8,540 nucleotides of DNA from Anaerolineae bacterium (GTDB lineage: Bacteria > Chloroflexota > Anaerolineae > Promineifilales > Promineifilaceae), in the NCBI GenBank assembly GCA_028277515.1, contig JANQGC010000325.1:1-8540 (forward strand). The letters run 5' to 3'. This document shows, one piece after another, positions 1 to 6,131 of this stretch. The notes beneath the pieces were generated by a model that saw nothing but the letters and a program-made list of their open reading frames with translations, did not search any database and had not been told where the DNA came from. Within the stretch, counting starts at the first letter, position 1. Every line of letters begins with the position of its first letter. The translations under genes were made by a program, and so were the position numbers.

Positions 1-75
1 GACAGCCGTCGCCACCAACAATACCAGGGCAATTTGCATGAATACAACCAGTTTTGCGGTAATTCTCTTAGACAT
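1..75 (-). CDS. N-terminus of a predicted exported or membrane-anchored protein (partial)
   Basis: An ATG at 75-73 opens a frame that stays open to the window edge, giving 25 residues that begin MSKRITAKLVVFMQIALVLL. The pattern is two or three basic residues followed by about 17 hydrophobic ones, as in an uncleaved signal anchor or the start of a signal peptide. Nothing of the mature protein is present, so no function can be assigned. It lies 58 bp downstream of the HprK-like gene on the same strand and may be the third gene of the same transcript. No strong Shine-Dalgarno is visible; an AGGG lies about 14 nt upstream, farther than usual. It could be a chance frame, but the signal-like composition and co-orientation argue for a real gene. 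Confidence 0.5.
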   Translation of the reverse strand, partial: MSKRITAKLVVFMQIALVLLVATAV

Positions 76-133
76 CTGACAAACTATACCCTAATAAACG
101 GGAGGAAGGCGGGAATTTTCTGTGAAAAATTGG

Positions 134-1114
134 TTAACGGCCGATTTCCTTCTCGATTAATGCCGGAAGCGTTGCCAGGTCTTGACCCAGGCTCAATGAG
201 CGAAAATGGACCTGGTGACTTAAACGATCAAGAAAATCGACATGATGGAACCATGTTGGTTTGTCCCACTGATCAATGCTAGCCTCCATCATGCGCGCCA
301 GGCCGACGGCGGGGAATAGATTGGCCGTTTCATGTTCCTCGCGCCCTACAATTTGCGGGAAATAAATGGTCGTCAACGGCGCAGATAATAAGGGGTCAGG
401 CATCTGCAACAGGTCCAGCCGTGGAATGGCTACCTTGCCATGCATGGGATGGGGTTCGTGATCGCCAAATTGCTCGCTCAATTCGGGTATCAATTTCAAG
501 GTATCCGGCGTGGCGTGAACAGTACCGGGCGAGAGCAAGGCGTTGATCAGGCTTTGCTCGTTGAGCAGCGCGATATCGTTGGCCAGCAGATACCAGCCGG
601 CGGAAATTAAGGCCAGGCCGGAAGAGGTCTTGCCACTGCCGCTGGGACCGACGAACATGACCGCCTGATCCTGCCAGGCGGCCGAAAAGGCGTGGACCAT
701 AAACATTCCCTTGCGCCGCAAAAAGGGAGCGAGACCCAGGGTGAGCACATCTTCAAATCCGTCACTGTCCAGGATATGCGGCGTCAATAAGACAGCAATA
801 TCGGCCTGTGGACGATTCCCAGGTGGCAAGTTAAGCTGGATGAGGACATGGGAGGATGGACGTAACGTAACGCCGTCTTGCGGGTAAGCGTAAACTTCGA
901 TTGGCGGGAATTGGGAGATGTAGAAAGGTTGAATGGGGGGAGGGGCAGGCGGATCGGCCGTGACATCCACCTGCACCGTTATGTTCGCAGCAGGGCGAAC
1001 CTTATTCCCAGCCGCTTCCAGGGTTTCAAAGTCAAAAAGATCGCGCCACTGTTTCTGTACCTGTGGTTCCTCGCAGCGTAGGGAAATTGAAAGGCCATGA
1101 AGATTGGCGATCAT
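134..1114 (-). CDS. HPr kinase/phosphorylase-like P-loop protein
   Basis: A 326-aa protein resembling the C-terminal kinase fold of HPr kinase/phosphorylase (related to PEP carboxykinase). A P-loop, GPSGSGKT, is at residues 156-163, preceded by a hydrophobic strand (VMFV) and by His141 in MVHAFS, comparable with the conserved His before the HprK P-loop. After it, GWYLLANDIALL (about 173-184) matches the HprK segment usually ending in an Asp-Asp pair, but the first acidic position is Asn179. The N-terminal 130 residues have a Pro-rich stretch (55-72) and no recognised regulatory domain. Full HprK acts on Ser of HPr; short relatives occur in many phyla with unknown targets and sometimes sit in peptide-modification clusters. 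No HPr or peptide-modification gene is visible here. The start ATG is 15 bp after the Dsb-like gene's stop, so cotranscription is likely. The family is fairly sure; the substrate is unknown. Confidence 0.75.
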   Translation of the reverse strand: MIANLHGLSISLRCEEPQVQKQWRDLFDFETLEAAGNKVRPAANITVQVDVTADPPAPPPIQPFYISQFPPIEVYAYPQDGVTLRPSSHVLIQLNLPPGNRPQADIAVLLTPHILDSDGFEDVLTLGLAPFLRRKGMFMVHAFSAAWQDQAVMFVGPSGSGKTSSGLALISAGWYLLANDIALLNEQSLINALLSPGTVHATPDTLKLIPELSEQFGDHEPHPMHGKVAIPRLDLLQMPDPLLSAPLTTIYFPQIVGREEHETANLFPAVGLARMMEASIDQWDKPTWFHHVDFLDRLSHQVHFRSLSLGQDLATLPALIEKEIGR

Positions 1115-1129
1115 CGGTACGTTTCTTAA

Positions 1130-3130
1130 CTACTGCTCAAGAAATGAATTGATGGCCTGTTCAAAAATGGCGTAAGGTTGCGCGCCGGACATGGAATGGC
1201 CATTGATAAAAAAGGCGGGTGTGCCGTTGATACCTAATTTCGCACCTTCTTCCAGGTCGGCCGTGACCGCCGCGGCATGCACGCCATCGCTCAAACAGGT
1301 ATCAAACTGCGCACCATCCAGACCCAACTCGGCGGCATATGAGGAGAAAATAGTCCCAACATCGGTTTGGCCGCTCCAATCATTTTGACCGCTGAAAAGT
1401 TTCTCATGCATAGCCAGGTAAGCATCCTGATCGCCGGCGCAGCGCGCCGCTTCGGCCGCTTTGGCCGCCTGGGGATGGATATTATTCAGTGGAAAATCCT
1501 TGAAGATATAATGCACCAATCCCTTGTCGATGAAGTTTTCTTTAATCTGGCCATAGGTATTTTGGAAATGACGGCTGCAATAGGGGCATTGGAAATCAGT
1601 ATATTCAATGATCGTCACCGGAGCATCAGGATCGCCAACACTATAAGCATTGGCCACATCCGGTTCGCCGGGATCGAAGGCATCGGCCAATAAATCTTGC
1701 TCCGCCAGTTCAATGGCGTAGAAAAACAGCTCAAAACTTTGCGCGCCGGCGATCGGGAAGCCATCAATGAAGAAATAAGGCGTTGCCGAAGCGCCAAATG
1801 ATTGCGCTTCCTGAACATTTTGCTCGATCACTTCAGCATACCGCTCTTCGTCATAGCAAGTAGTGAACGCCGCCTCATCTAAGCCCAGGTCTGTAGCCAG
1901 GCTGAGATAGACATCGCGCGCCCCCGCACCTTTTCCGCCCCATTCGGCTTGTGTTTCAAACAAAGCATCGTGCATTTCCCAGTAAGCGTCCTGGTCACCG
2001 GAACAACGCGCTGCCAGCGCCGCGCCGCGCGCTTCGGGATGCAGACCGTCCAGGGGTAAGTCTTTGAACACATAGCGTACGCGACCGGTTTCAATCATCT
2101 CACTCAGCATCAAGGGCATCGTTTCCAGCACATGTCGCTGGCAGAAGGGGCATTGATAATCAGAATATTCGACCACTGTCACCGGGGCATTGGGGTCGCC
2201 CAGTTCCGCTGCTGCATCCTCTAAATTGACCGCTACCGGCGTGGGGGCAACGCGTGGTGGTTCTAACGGAAGACCACCATCGGGCTGCCCTTGTGGGGCT
2301 TCGGCGACCAGAGACTCCCCATTCATGACGGCGGCGATGGCCTGGTCAAACACCTGGACCGGCTGGGCGCCGACCAGGCTTTCCCCATTGAGGAAGAAGC
2401 TGGGCGTGCTGCGCACACCGCGCGACTGGGCAAGGTCGATATCACTTTGTACCTTTTCCTCATGGTCGAGATTCTCTACACAGGAAGTAAATGTTTCAAT
2501 ATCAAGCTGGAGTTGTTCAGCCAGTCCGATAAATACCGGGTCGGGATTTGAACGGCCGGACCATTGCTGAAGCTCACCATAAAGCAGATCGTGCATGTCC
2601 CAGTACGCTTGAATCCCCTGGTCGCCCGCGCAGCGAGCCGCATTGGCCGCGGCGAAGGCCTGGTGATGGATGCTCTCTAAGGGGAAATCATAATAAACCA
2701 GTAATACCTCACCAGCGGCAATCTGGTTTTCTAATAAGGAAGGCAGCGTTTGTTCGGTGAAGCGGCTGCAAAAAGGACATTGGAAGTCGGAAAATTCTTC
2801 CAGGACGACCGGTGCGTCAGGGTTGCCGCGATAAGCATTTCCCGAAGAGGTGAAGCCCATTTCAATGTCATTGCTGTCAAATTCAGCGGGCAAATCAGCA
2901 TCTAATTGCAGTTGGGGTTGATCGTCCGGTTCTTCTAGTTCTTCTGCTTTTGCCGGCTGCGGTGATTGGATGTCCGGCGTCAATTTCAGGTTGTCTTGAT
3001 CTTGGTCATCATTGGATTGGACGATGTCGTTATTATTGCTGACGGCCGCTGGTCCGGCCGTGCCACAGGCGCTCAGGATGAGGACAAGAACGGCGGATAA
3101 AATGAGGGTAATGAATATTTTGCTGCGCAT
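1130..3130 (-). CDS. Lipoprotein with three tandem DsbA-like thioredoxin-fold domains
   Basis: A 666-aa exported lipoprotein. The signal peptide ends in lipobox LSAC, with Cys22 the likely lipidated residue. An acidic, Gln/Asp/Pro-rich linker follows (about 30-95). Three DsbA/BdbD-like domains then follow at about 97-270, 309-481 and 497-666. Active-site motifs are CPFC (118-121), CPFC (327-330) and CPYC (515-518). Each domain also has the cis-Pro loop (TP at 242-243, 450-451, 637-638) and a second Cys pair (167/217, 376/425, 564/612). Such proteins catalyse thiol-disulfide exchange in secreted proteins outside the cytoplasmic membrane. All three sites look intact. Single-domain DsbA proteins usually run about 200-300 aa, so three in one chain is unusual. 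The ATG at 3130 has an AGAGAAG sequence 10 nt upstream and an extended -10 promoter behind it. Whether it is an oxidase, reductase or isomerase cannot be told. No DsbB/VKOR partner is visible. Confidence 0.9.
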   Translation of the reverse strand: MRSKIFITLILSAVLVLILSACGTAGPAAVSNNNDIVQSNDDQDQDNLKLTPDIQSPQPAKAEELEEPDDQPQLQLDADLPAEFDSNDIEMGFTSSGNAYRGNPDAPVVLEEFSDFQCPFCSRFTEQTLPSLLENQIAAGEVLLVYYDFPLESIHHQAFAAANAARCAGDQGIQAYWDMHDLLYGELQQWSGRSNPDPVFIGLAEQLQLDIETFTSCVENLDHEEKVQSDIDLAQSRGVRSTPSFFLNGESLVGAQPVQVFDQAIAAVMNGESLVAEAPQGQPDGGLPLEPPRVAPTPVAVNLEDAAAELGDPNAPVTVVEYSDYQCPFCQRHVLETMPLMLSEMIETGRVRYVFKDLPLDGLHPEARGAALAARCSGDQDAYWEMHDALFETQAEWGGKGAGARDVYLSLATDLGLDEAAFTTCYDEERYAEVIEQNVQEAQSFGASATPYFFIDGFPIAGAQSFELFFYAIELAEQDLLADAFDPGEPDVANAYSVGDPDAPVTIIEYTDFQCPYCSRHFQNTYGQIKENFIDKGLVHYIFKDFPLNNIHPQAAKAAEAARCAGDQDAYLAMHEKLFSGQNDWSGQTDVGTIFSSYAAELGLDGAQFDTCLSDGVHAAAVTADLEEGAKLGINGTPAFFINGHSMSGAQPYAIFEQAINSFLEQ
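1133..2842 (-). repeat. Three diverged in-frame copies of a DsbA-like coding module
   Basis: At protein level the gene holds three copies of one module, each opening with a GxPxAPV segment, then the CxxC motif, a DxPL segment, AARCxGDQ, a second Cys and a [TA]-T-P-x-FF-[IL]-[ND]-G loop. Spacing is nearly identical. First CxxC Cys to third Cys is 49, 49 and 49 residues; third to fourth Cys is 50, 49 and 48; fourth Cys to cis-Pro is 26, 26 and 26. Modules start 209 and 188 residues apart because the first linker is longer and Pro-rich (about 275-305). No long identical DNA is shared, so the duplication is old. Copies 2 and 3 look closest to each other; copy 1 has a small insertion after GDQ and YYDFPL where the others have FKD. 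Confidence 0.85.
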
Positions 3131-3162
3131 ATAAAACCATCTTCTCTGTCTAAATTTTGTTT

Positions 3163-3191
3163 ATTATGGCACAGTTCGGCCGTCTATGAAA
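3163..3191 (-). promoter_or_regulatory. Candidate extended -10 promoter of the triple-Dsb lipoprotein gene
   Basis: Read on the minus strand, TGC-CATAAT (3171-3163) matches an extended -10 element (TGn then a TATAAT-like hexamer, five of six). A weak TTTCAT (3191-3186) sits 17 bp upstream in the -35 position. Transcription would start near 3156, giving a leader of about 25 nt before the ATG at 3130. The call rests on consensus matching only. Confidence 0.45.
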
Positions 3192-3400
3192 TCAATTCGT
3201 ATAATCCTTAACCATCTGGTCATGCGCCAGAATTTAGTAGCCGCAAAATCCTTTTCGCGTTCCGGAGCACGTGAGTATGCGCGATTGGTTGAACCTTTAC
3301 TAATGAACTTCTGAATAACTTTGGAGAATAATTTGATAGTTCGCCAGCGGCTATGGTCTATGCTAGACTAATGAGTTGCGTTTGATTTCACTTATTTAAT

Positions 3401-3411
3401 GTGACAGTCAC
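3401..3411. promoter_or_regulatory. Palindromic putative operator, copy 1
   Basis: GTGACAGTCAC is a perfect inverted repeat of 5 bp around a central A. It is the reverse complement of the core of the second site, whose centre lies 47 bp downstream. Short near-continuous palindromes like this are typical of dimeric repressors such as the TetR family; that assignment is inference, and no regulator gene is in the window. The site lies upstream of the solute-binding protein gene, within its likely promoter or leader. Confidence 0.55.
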
Positions 3412-3445
3412 TTATTACTTCTATTTAGGGAGATCGTTGGGATTA

Positions 3446-3460
3446 AAGTGACTGTCACTT
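3446..3460. promoter_or_regulatory. Palindromic putative operator, copy 2
   Basis: AAGTGACTGTCACTT is a perfect inverted repeat of 7 bp around a central T. Its core GTGACTGTCAC (3448-3458) is the exact reverse complement of copy 1. It lies 38 bp upstream of the chosen ATG of the solute-binding protein and covers an in-frame GTG at 3448-3450 that could otherwise be taken for a start codon. Two copies at this spacing suggest cooperative binding of a repressor or activator to the promoter or leader. Confidence 0.6.
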
Positions 3461-3487
3461 GTTACGGCAAAATGAGATTTACAATTC

Positions 3488-3492
3488 GCAGG
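3488..3492 (+). promoter_or_regulatory. Ribosome binding site that decides the start of the solute-binding protein
   Basis: GCAGG lies 6 nt before the ATG at 3499. The two upstream in-frame candidates are weaker. ATG 3472 has no purine-rich stretch close by, and GTG 3448 lies inside the palindrome, with its nearest AGGGAG about 15 nt away. Confidence 0.45.
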
Positions 3493-3498
3493 TTTATT

Positions 3499-5499
3499 AT
3501 GCGCCAAGTCAGCCTTAATCATACAACTTCAGTTCTAATTATGGTGAGTTTAATCCTGGCGGCCTGCCAGGACAATTCCTCCAATGATAGCAGCCAGGAC
3601 GATCCTGCCCCGCCGGTTGTGGAAAATGGCCAAGATCTATCGTCTGAAGAGGATCAGGCAAATTCTGCAGGTTCTTCTGATCCGGCGGAGGCTGAGGCTA
3701 CGGAAACGGCCGAAGCTGAGTCTAATCCTGAACAGCCCCCCATAGAAACCACACCTGAACCGGAGAAAGAAGCCATCATCTGTATGAGCGCGCCGCCAAG
3801 CAGTTTCTATCCCTATGGCGATCAAAGCATCAGCTCAATAGCGATTCGGCAAGCGTTGTACGAACCGCTGCTGACCACTACCGGGTATGAACACCAGGCA
3901 GCCGGCCTGGAAGCGCTGCCCAATTTGGCCAATGGGGATGCGCGGATTGAAAATGTGTTGGTCAATGAAGGCTCACGGGTGGTCGACCATAGGGGCAATA
4001 TTTTAACCTTGCATAATGACGTGATGATCATCAACAGCGCCGGGGAAGCAGTGACCTATGAGGGAACGCCGATTGAGATGAAGCAGATGATCGTTGATTT
4101 CACATTGAAACCCCTGGTCTGGTCGGATGGCACGCCGGTGACGGCCGAAGATTCCGTCTATAGCTACAGCCTCGCCGCCGATGATGAACTGGCTTTTCGC
4201 AATTCAGCCTTTGCTCAAACCGCGCGCTATGAGGCGACCGGTGATTTGAGTCTGCGCTGGGTGGGTTTGCCCGGCTACCTGGACCCAACCTATTTCGATA
4301 ATGCATGGTTGCCTTTGCCGGCTCACCAGGACCAGGCGATCTTGAAAGCGAGTGCTGATATTGAACAGGAAAGCGACCAACTGCGCTTGAGCAGTGGACC
4401 ATTTATGCTTGAAGAAGTGCGAGAGGATGGGTCGGTCGTCCTGGCCAAAAACCCCCATTATTACCGCAGCGAGGAAGGGTTGCCCAGGATTGACCAGGTT
4501 GTTATCCGTTTTGGCGGTCTTGAGGAATTTCTGGCAGAAAATGGGGAAGAAGCGTGTGATTTGATCAGTAATGATGTCCTGTCCTTGACCGATATGCCCT
4601 TGCTGGAATCGGCCGTTGATATGGGAGATTGGAACCTACAAACGGTTCCCGGAATGGCCTTTGAATATATCGCCTTTGGTGTGAATCCTGCTTTGGAGTA
4701 TGCCGACCGGCGGCCTGATTGGTTTGAAGATGCGCAGGTGCGCCAGGCGATCACGATGTGTGTTGACCGGGAAAGCATGGCCCAGGAATTGACCGGCGGT
4801 CTAGGAGAGGTGATTCACAGTTATGTTCCCATCGATCACCCGCTCTACCCGGAGGATGGGCAGGTGTGGCCTTATGATCCGGATGCGGCTAACCAACTGC
4901 TCGACGAATTGGGGTATGCGGATTTTGCCGAGGACGGCCGCCGACAAGATTTATCAACTGGTGTGCCCATGACGATCACCTTAGGCACCAACAGCGAGAG
5001 CTTGATCCGGTTGGGGATTCAGGAACAGGTGCAGGCCAACCTGTCCGATTGCGGTATCCCCGTGGACACCTATGATCAGTCGGCAGGCAACTGGTATGCT
5101 GCCGGTCCACAAGGAATTTTATTCGGCCGTCGTTTCGACCTGGCCTCCCTCGCCTGGATTTCGCGTATCGTTCCCGACTGTGGATTGTTTTTGTCTGATA
5201 ATGTGACCGGGCCGGAGGAGTTTGGCTTTGGCGGCTGGCTGAATGTGAATGTCACCGGTTGGAATAACGAAGCGTATGATGCAGCCTGCCGTTCAGCAGC
5301 AACTGTTTTGCCCGGTGGTGAGGGGTATGATGATTTTCAACGGGAAGCGCTGCGCATTTTTAGTGAAGAACTGCCGGCCATGCCCTTGCTCAGCAATAGT
5401 AAATTAGCGGTCGTTCGCGATGGGCTGTTGAATGTACAGTTGGATTCCTCCCAACCGTCTATCCTTTGGAATATTTACGAATGGGACATCGAACAGTGA
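3499..5499 (+). CDS. ABC transporter solute-binding lipoprotein, family 5 (peptide/oligopeptide type)
   Basis: A 666-aa extracytoplasmic binding protein that would capture a peptide or similar solute for an ABC importer. The signal peptide ends in lipobox LAAC (20-23), with Cys23 lipidated, followed by an acidic Ser/Glu/Pro linker to about residue 92. Family-5 signatures are WSDGTPVTAED (208-218), a GPFMLEE...VVLAKNPHYY segment (about 300-322), VRQAITMCVDRE (414-425), a DPDAANQLLDELGY segment (about 460-473) and GWNNEAYD (587-594). The frame extends upstream to GTG 3448, but ATG 3499 gives a compact lipoprotein signal, has a GCAGG site and avoids starting inside a palindrome. Six Cys besides the lipidated one are present in the mature protein. 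No permease or ATPase gene is adjacent, so it is an orphan here. Its stop lies 20 bp before pth. The ligand cannot be inferred. Confidence 0.88.
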   Translation: MRQVSLNHTTSVLIMVSLILAACQDNSSNDSSQDDPAPPVVENGQDLSSEEDQANSAGSSDPAEAEATETAEAESNPEQPPIETTPEPEKEAIICMSAPPSSFYPYGDQSISSIAIRQALYEPLLTTTGYEHQAAGLEALPNLANGDARIENVLVNEGSRVVDHRGNILTLHNDVMIINSAGEAVTYEGTPIEMKQMIVDFTLKPLVWSDGTPVTAEDSVYSYSLAADDELAFRNSAFAQTARYEATGDLSLRWVGLPGYLDPTYFDNAWLPLPAHQDQAILKASADIEQESDQLRLSSGPFMLEEVREDGSVVLAKNPHYYRSEEGLPRIDQVVIRFGGLEEFLAENGEEACDLISNDVLSLTDMPLLESAVDMGDWNLQTVPGMAFEYIAFGVNPALEYADRRPDWFEDAQVRQAITMCVDRESMAQELTGGLGEVIHSYVPIDHPLYPEDGQVWPYDPDAANQLLDELGYADFAEDGRRQDLSTGVPMTITLGTNSESLIRLGIQEQVQANLSDCGIPVDTYDQSAGNWYAAGPQGILFGRRFDLASLAWISRIVPDCGLFLSDNVTGPEEFGFGGWLNVNVTGWNNEAYDAACRSAATVLPGGEGYDDFQREALRIFSEELPAMPLLSNSKLAVVRDGLLNVQLDSSQPSILWNIYEWDIEQ

Positions 5500-5508
5500 G
5501 CCAGTTCT

Positions 5509-5513
5509 GGAAG
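5509..5513 (+). promoter_or_regulatory. Ribosome binding site that decides the pth start
   Basis: GGAAG is followed by 6 nt and then the ATG at 5520, the best spaced site among the candidates. Earlier in-frame options (TTG 5466, ATG 5481, and GTG 5496, which overlaps the upstream TGA as GTGA) would add residues not expected before the GLGNPG strand of Pth. Confidence 0.55.
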
Positions 5514-5519
5514 CGGATC

Positions 5520-6131
5520 ATGACCTTATTTCCATCACATGAGCCGGAGGAGCGGACCGATCAAGCTGGGAAGTTGTTGATCGCCGGGCTGGGCAATCCG
5601 GGCCGTGAATATGGCAGCAACCGGCACAATATCGGCTTTATGGCGGTCAATCGCCTGGCCGAAGCATACGACATCGCGTTAACACGTGTTCAACAACGGG
5701 CGATTATTGGCAACGGCCGCATTGGCGGCCAATCCGTCATTCTCTGCAAACCGCAAACATATATGAACCGCAGCGGAGAAGCGGTCGGCGGGCTGGCTCG
5801 CTTTTACAAGATCGAAACACCGCAAATTTTGGTTGTCTATGATGAGCTTGATCTGCCCTTTGGCTCCGTCCGTTTGCGTAAACAAGGTGGGTCCGGCGGG
5901 CACAACGGCATGAAATCGGTCATCCGGCATATTGGCAACGATTTTCCGCGATTACGCCTGGGTGTCGGCCGGCCGCCTGGACGAATGGACCCGGCCGCTT
6001 ACCTGTTGCAGGATTTCAAGAAAGACGACTTCTCTGTATTGGATGAACTGTTGGATGACGCTGTTGCCGCCATTGTGAGTTTTATCAATGAAGGTGTGGA
6101 ACTGGCGATGACCAGGCATAATAAGACATGA
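5520..6131 (+). CDS. pth: Peptidyl-tRNA hydrolase
   Basis: A 203-aa cytoplasmic enzyme that cleaves the ester bond of peptidyl-tRNAs dropped from ribosomes, recycling tRNA. Family signatures are all present: KLLIAGLGNPGREY (18-31) with Asn26; NRHNIGF with catalytic His36; KPQTYMNRSG with Asn83; VVYDELDLPFG with Asp108; and GGSGGHNGMKS with Asn129. These match the E. coli residues N10, H20, N68, D93 and N114. Length is slightly above the usual 185-200 because of a 16-residue N-terminal extension. ATG 5520 is chosen for its GGAAG site; the GTG at 5496, overlapping the previous stop as GTGA, remains possible and would add 8 residues. The stop overlaps the mfd start as ATGA, so the two are probably translationally coupled. 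Pth next to mfd is also seen in Firmicutes (spoVC-mfd region of Bacillus). Confidence 0.96.
   Translation: MTLFPSHEPEERTDQAGKLLIAGLGNPGREYGSNRHNIGFMAVNRLAEAYDIALTRVQQRAIIGNGRIGGQSVILCKPQTYMNRSGEAVGGLARFYKIETPQILVVYDELDLPFGSVRLRKQGGSGGHNGMKSVIRHIGNDFPRLRLGVGRPPGRMDPAAYLLQDFKKDDFSVLDELLDDAVAAIVSFINEGVELAMTRHNKT

Larger units (their letters stand above)
3131..3498. other. Divergent intergenic region between two lipoprotein genes
   Basis: This 368-bp stretch separates the leftward Dsb-like gene from the rightward solute-binding protein gene and should hold promoters for both. On the left is an extended -10 promoter for the minus strand. On the right are two near-identical palindromes (3401-3411 and 3448-3458). 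A rightward promoter is less clear: TTGATA at 3333-3338 has only a weak -10 (GTCTAT, 3356-3361) at 17 bp, and an extended -10 form TGC-TAGACT (3361-3369) lacks a good -35. No convincing small ORF, RNA gene or riboswitch was seen between 3190 and 3390. Confidence 0.6.

Noticed and set aside
114..131. An A/T-rich inverted repeat (AATTTTC ... GAAAAATT) after the HprK-like gene
   Set aside because: The stem is only A/T with a bulge and lacks the GC-rich stem and T-run of an intrinsic terminator.
34..282. An 82-codon plus-strand frame
   Set aside because: It overlaps the 3' end of the HprK-like gene and the start of the left-edge gene on the opposite strand, and has no ribosome site or recognisable motif.
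2190..2570. A 126-codon plus-strand frame
   Set aside because: It is antisense to the linker and domain 1 end of the triple-Dsb gene. It is Ser/Thr/Pro-rich without homology signs.
3215..3231. A small hairpin TCTGG-7 nt-CCAGA in the intergenic region
   Set aside because: A 5-bp stem is expected by chance in a region this size, and no T-run or other RNA feature accompanies it.
5966..5975. A GC palindrome CGGCCGGCCG inside pth considered as a special site
   Set aside because: It is coding sequence for the conserved GVGRPPG segment and is better counted as part of the window-wide CGGCCG excess.
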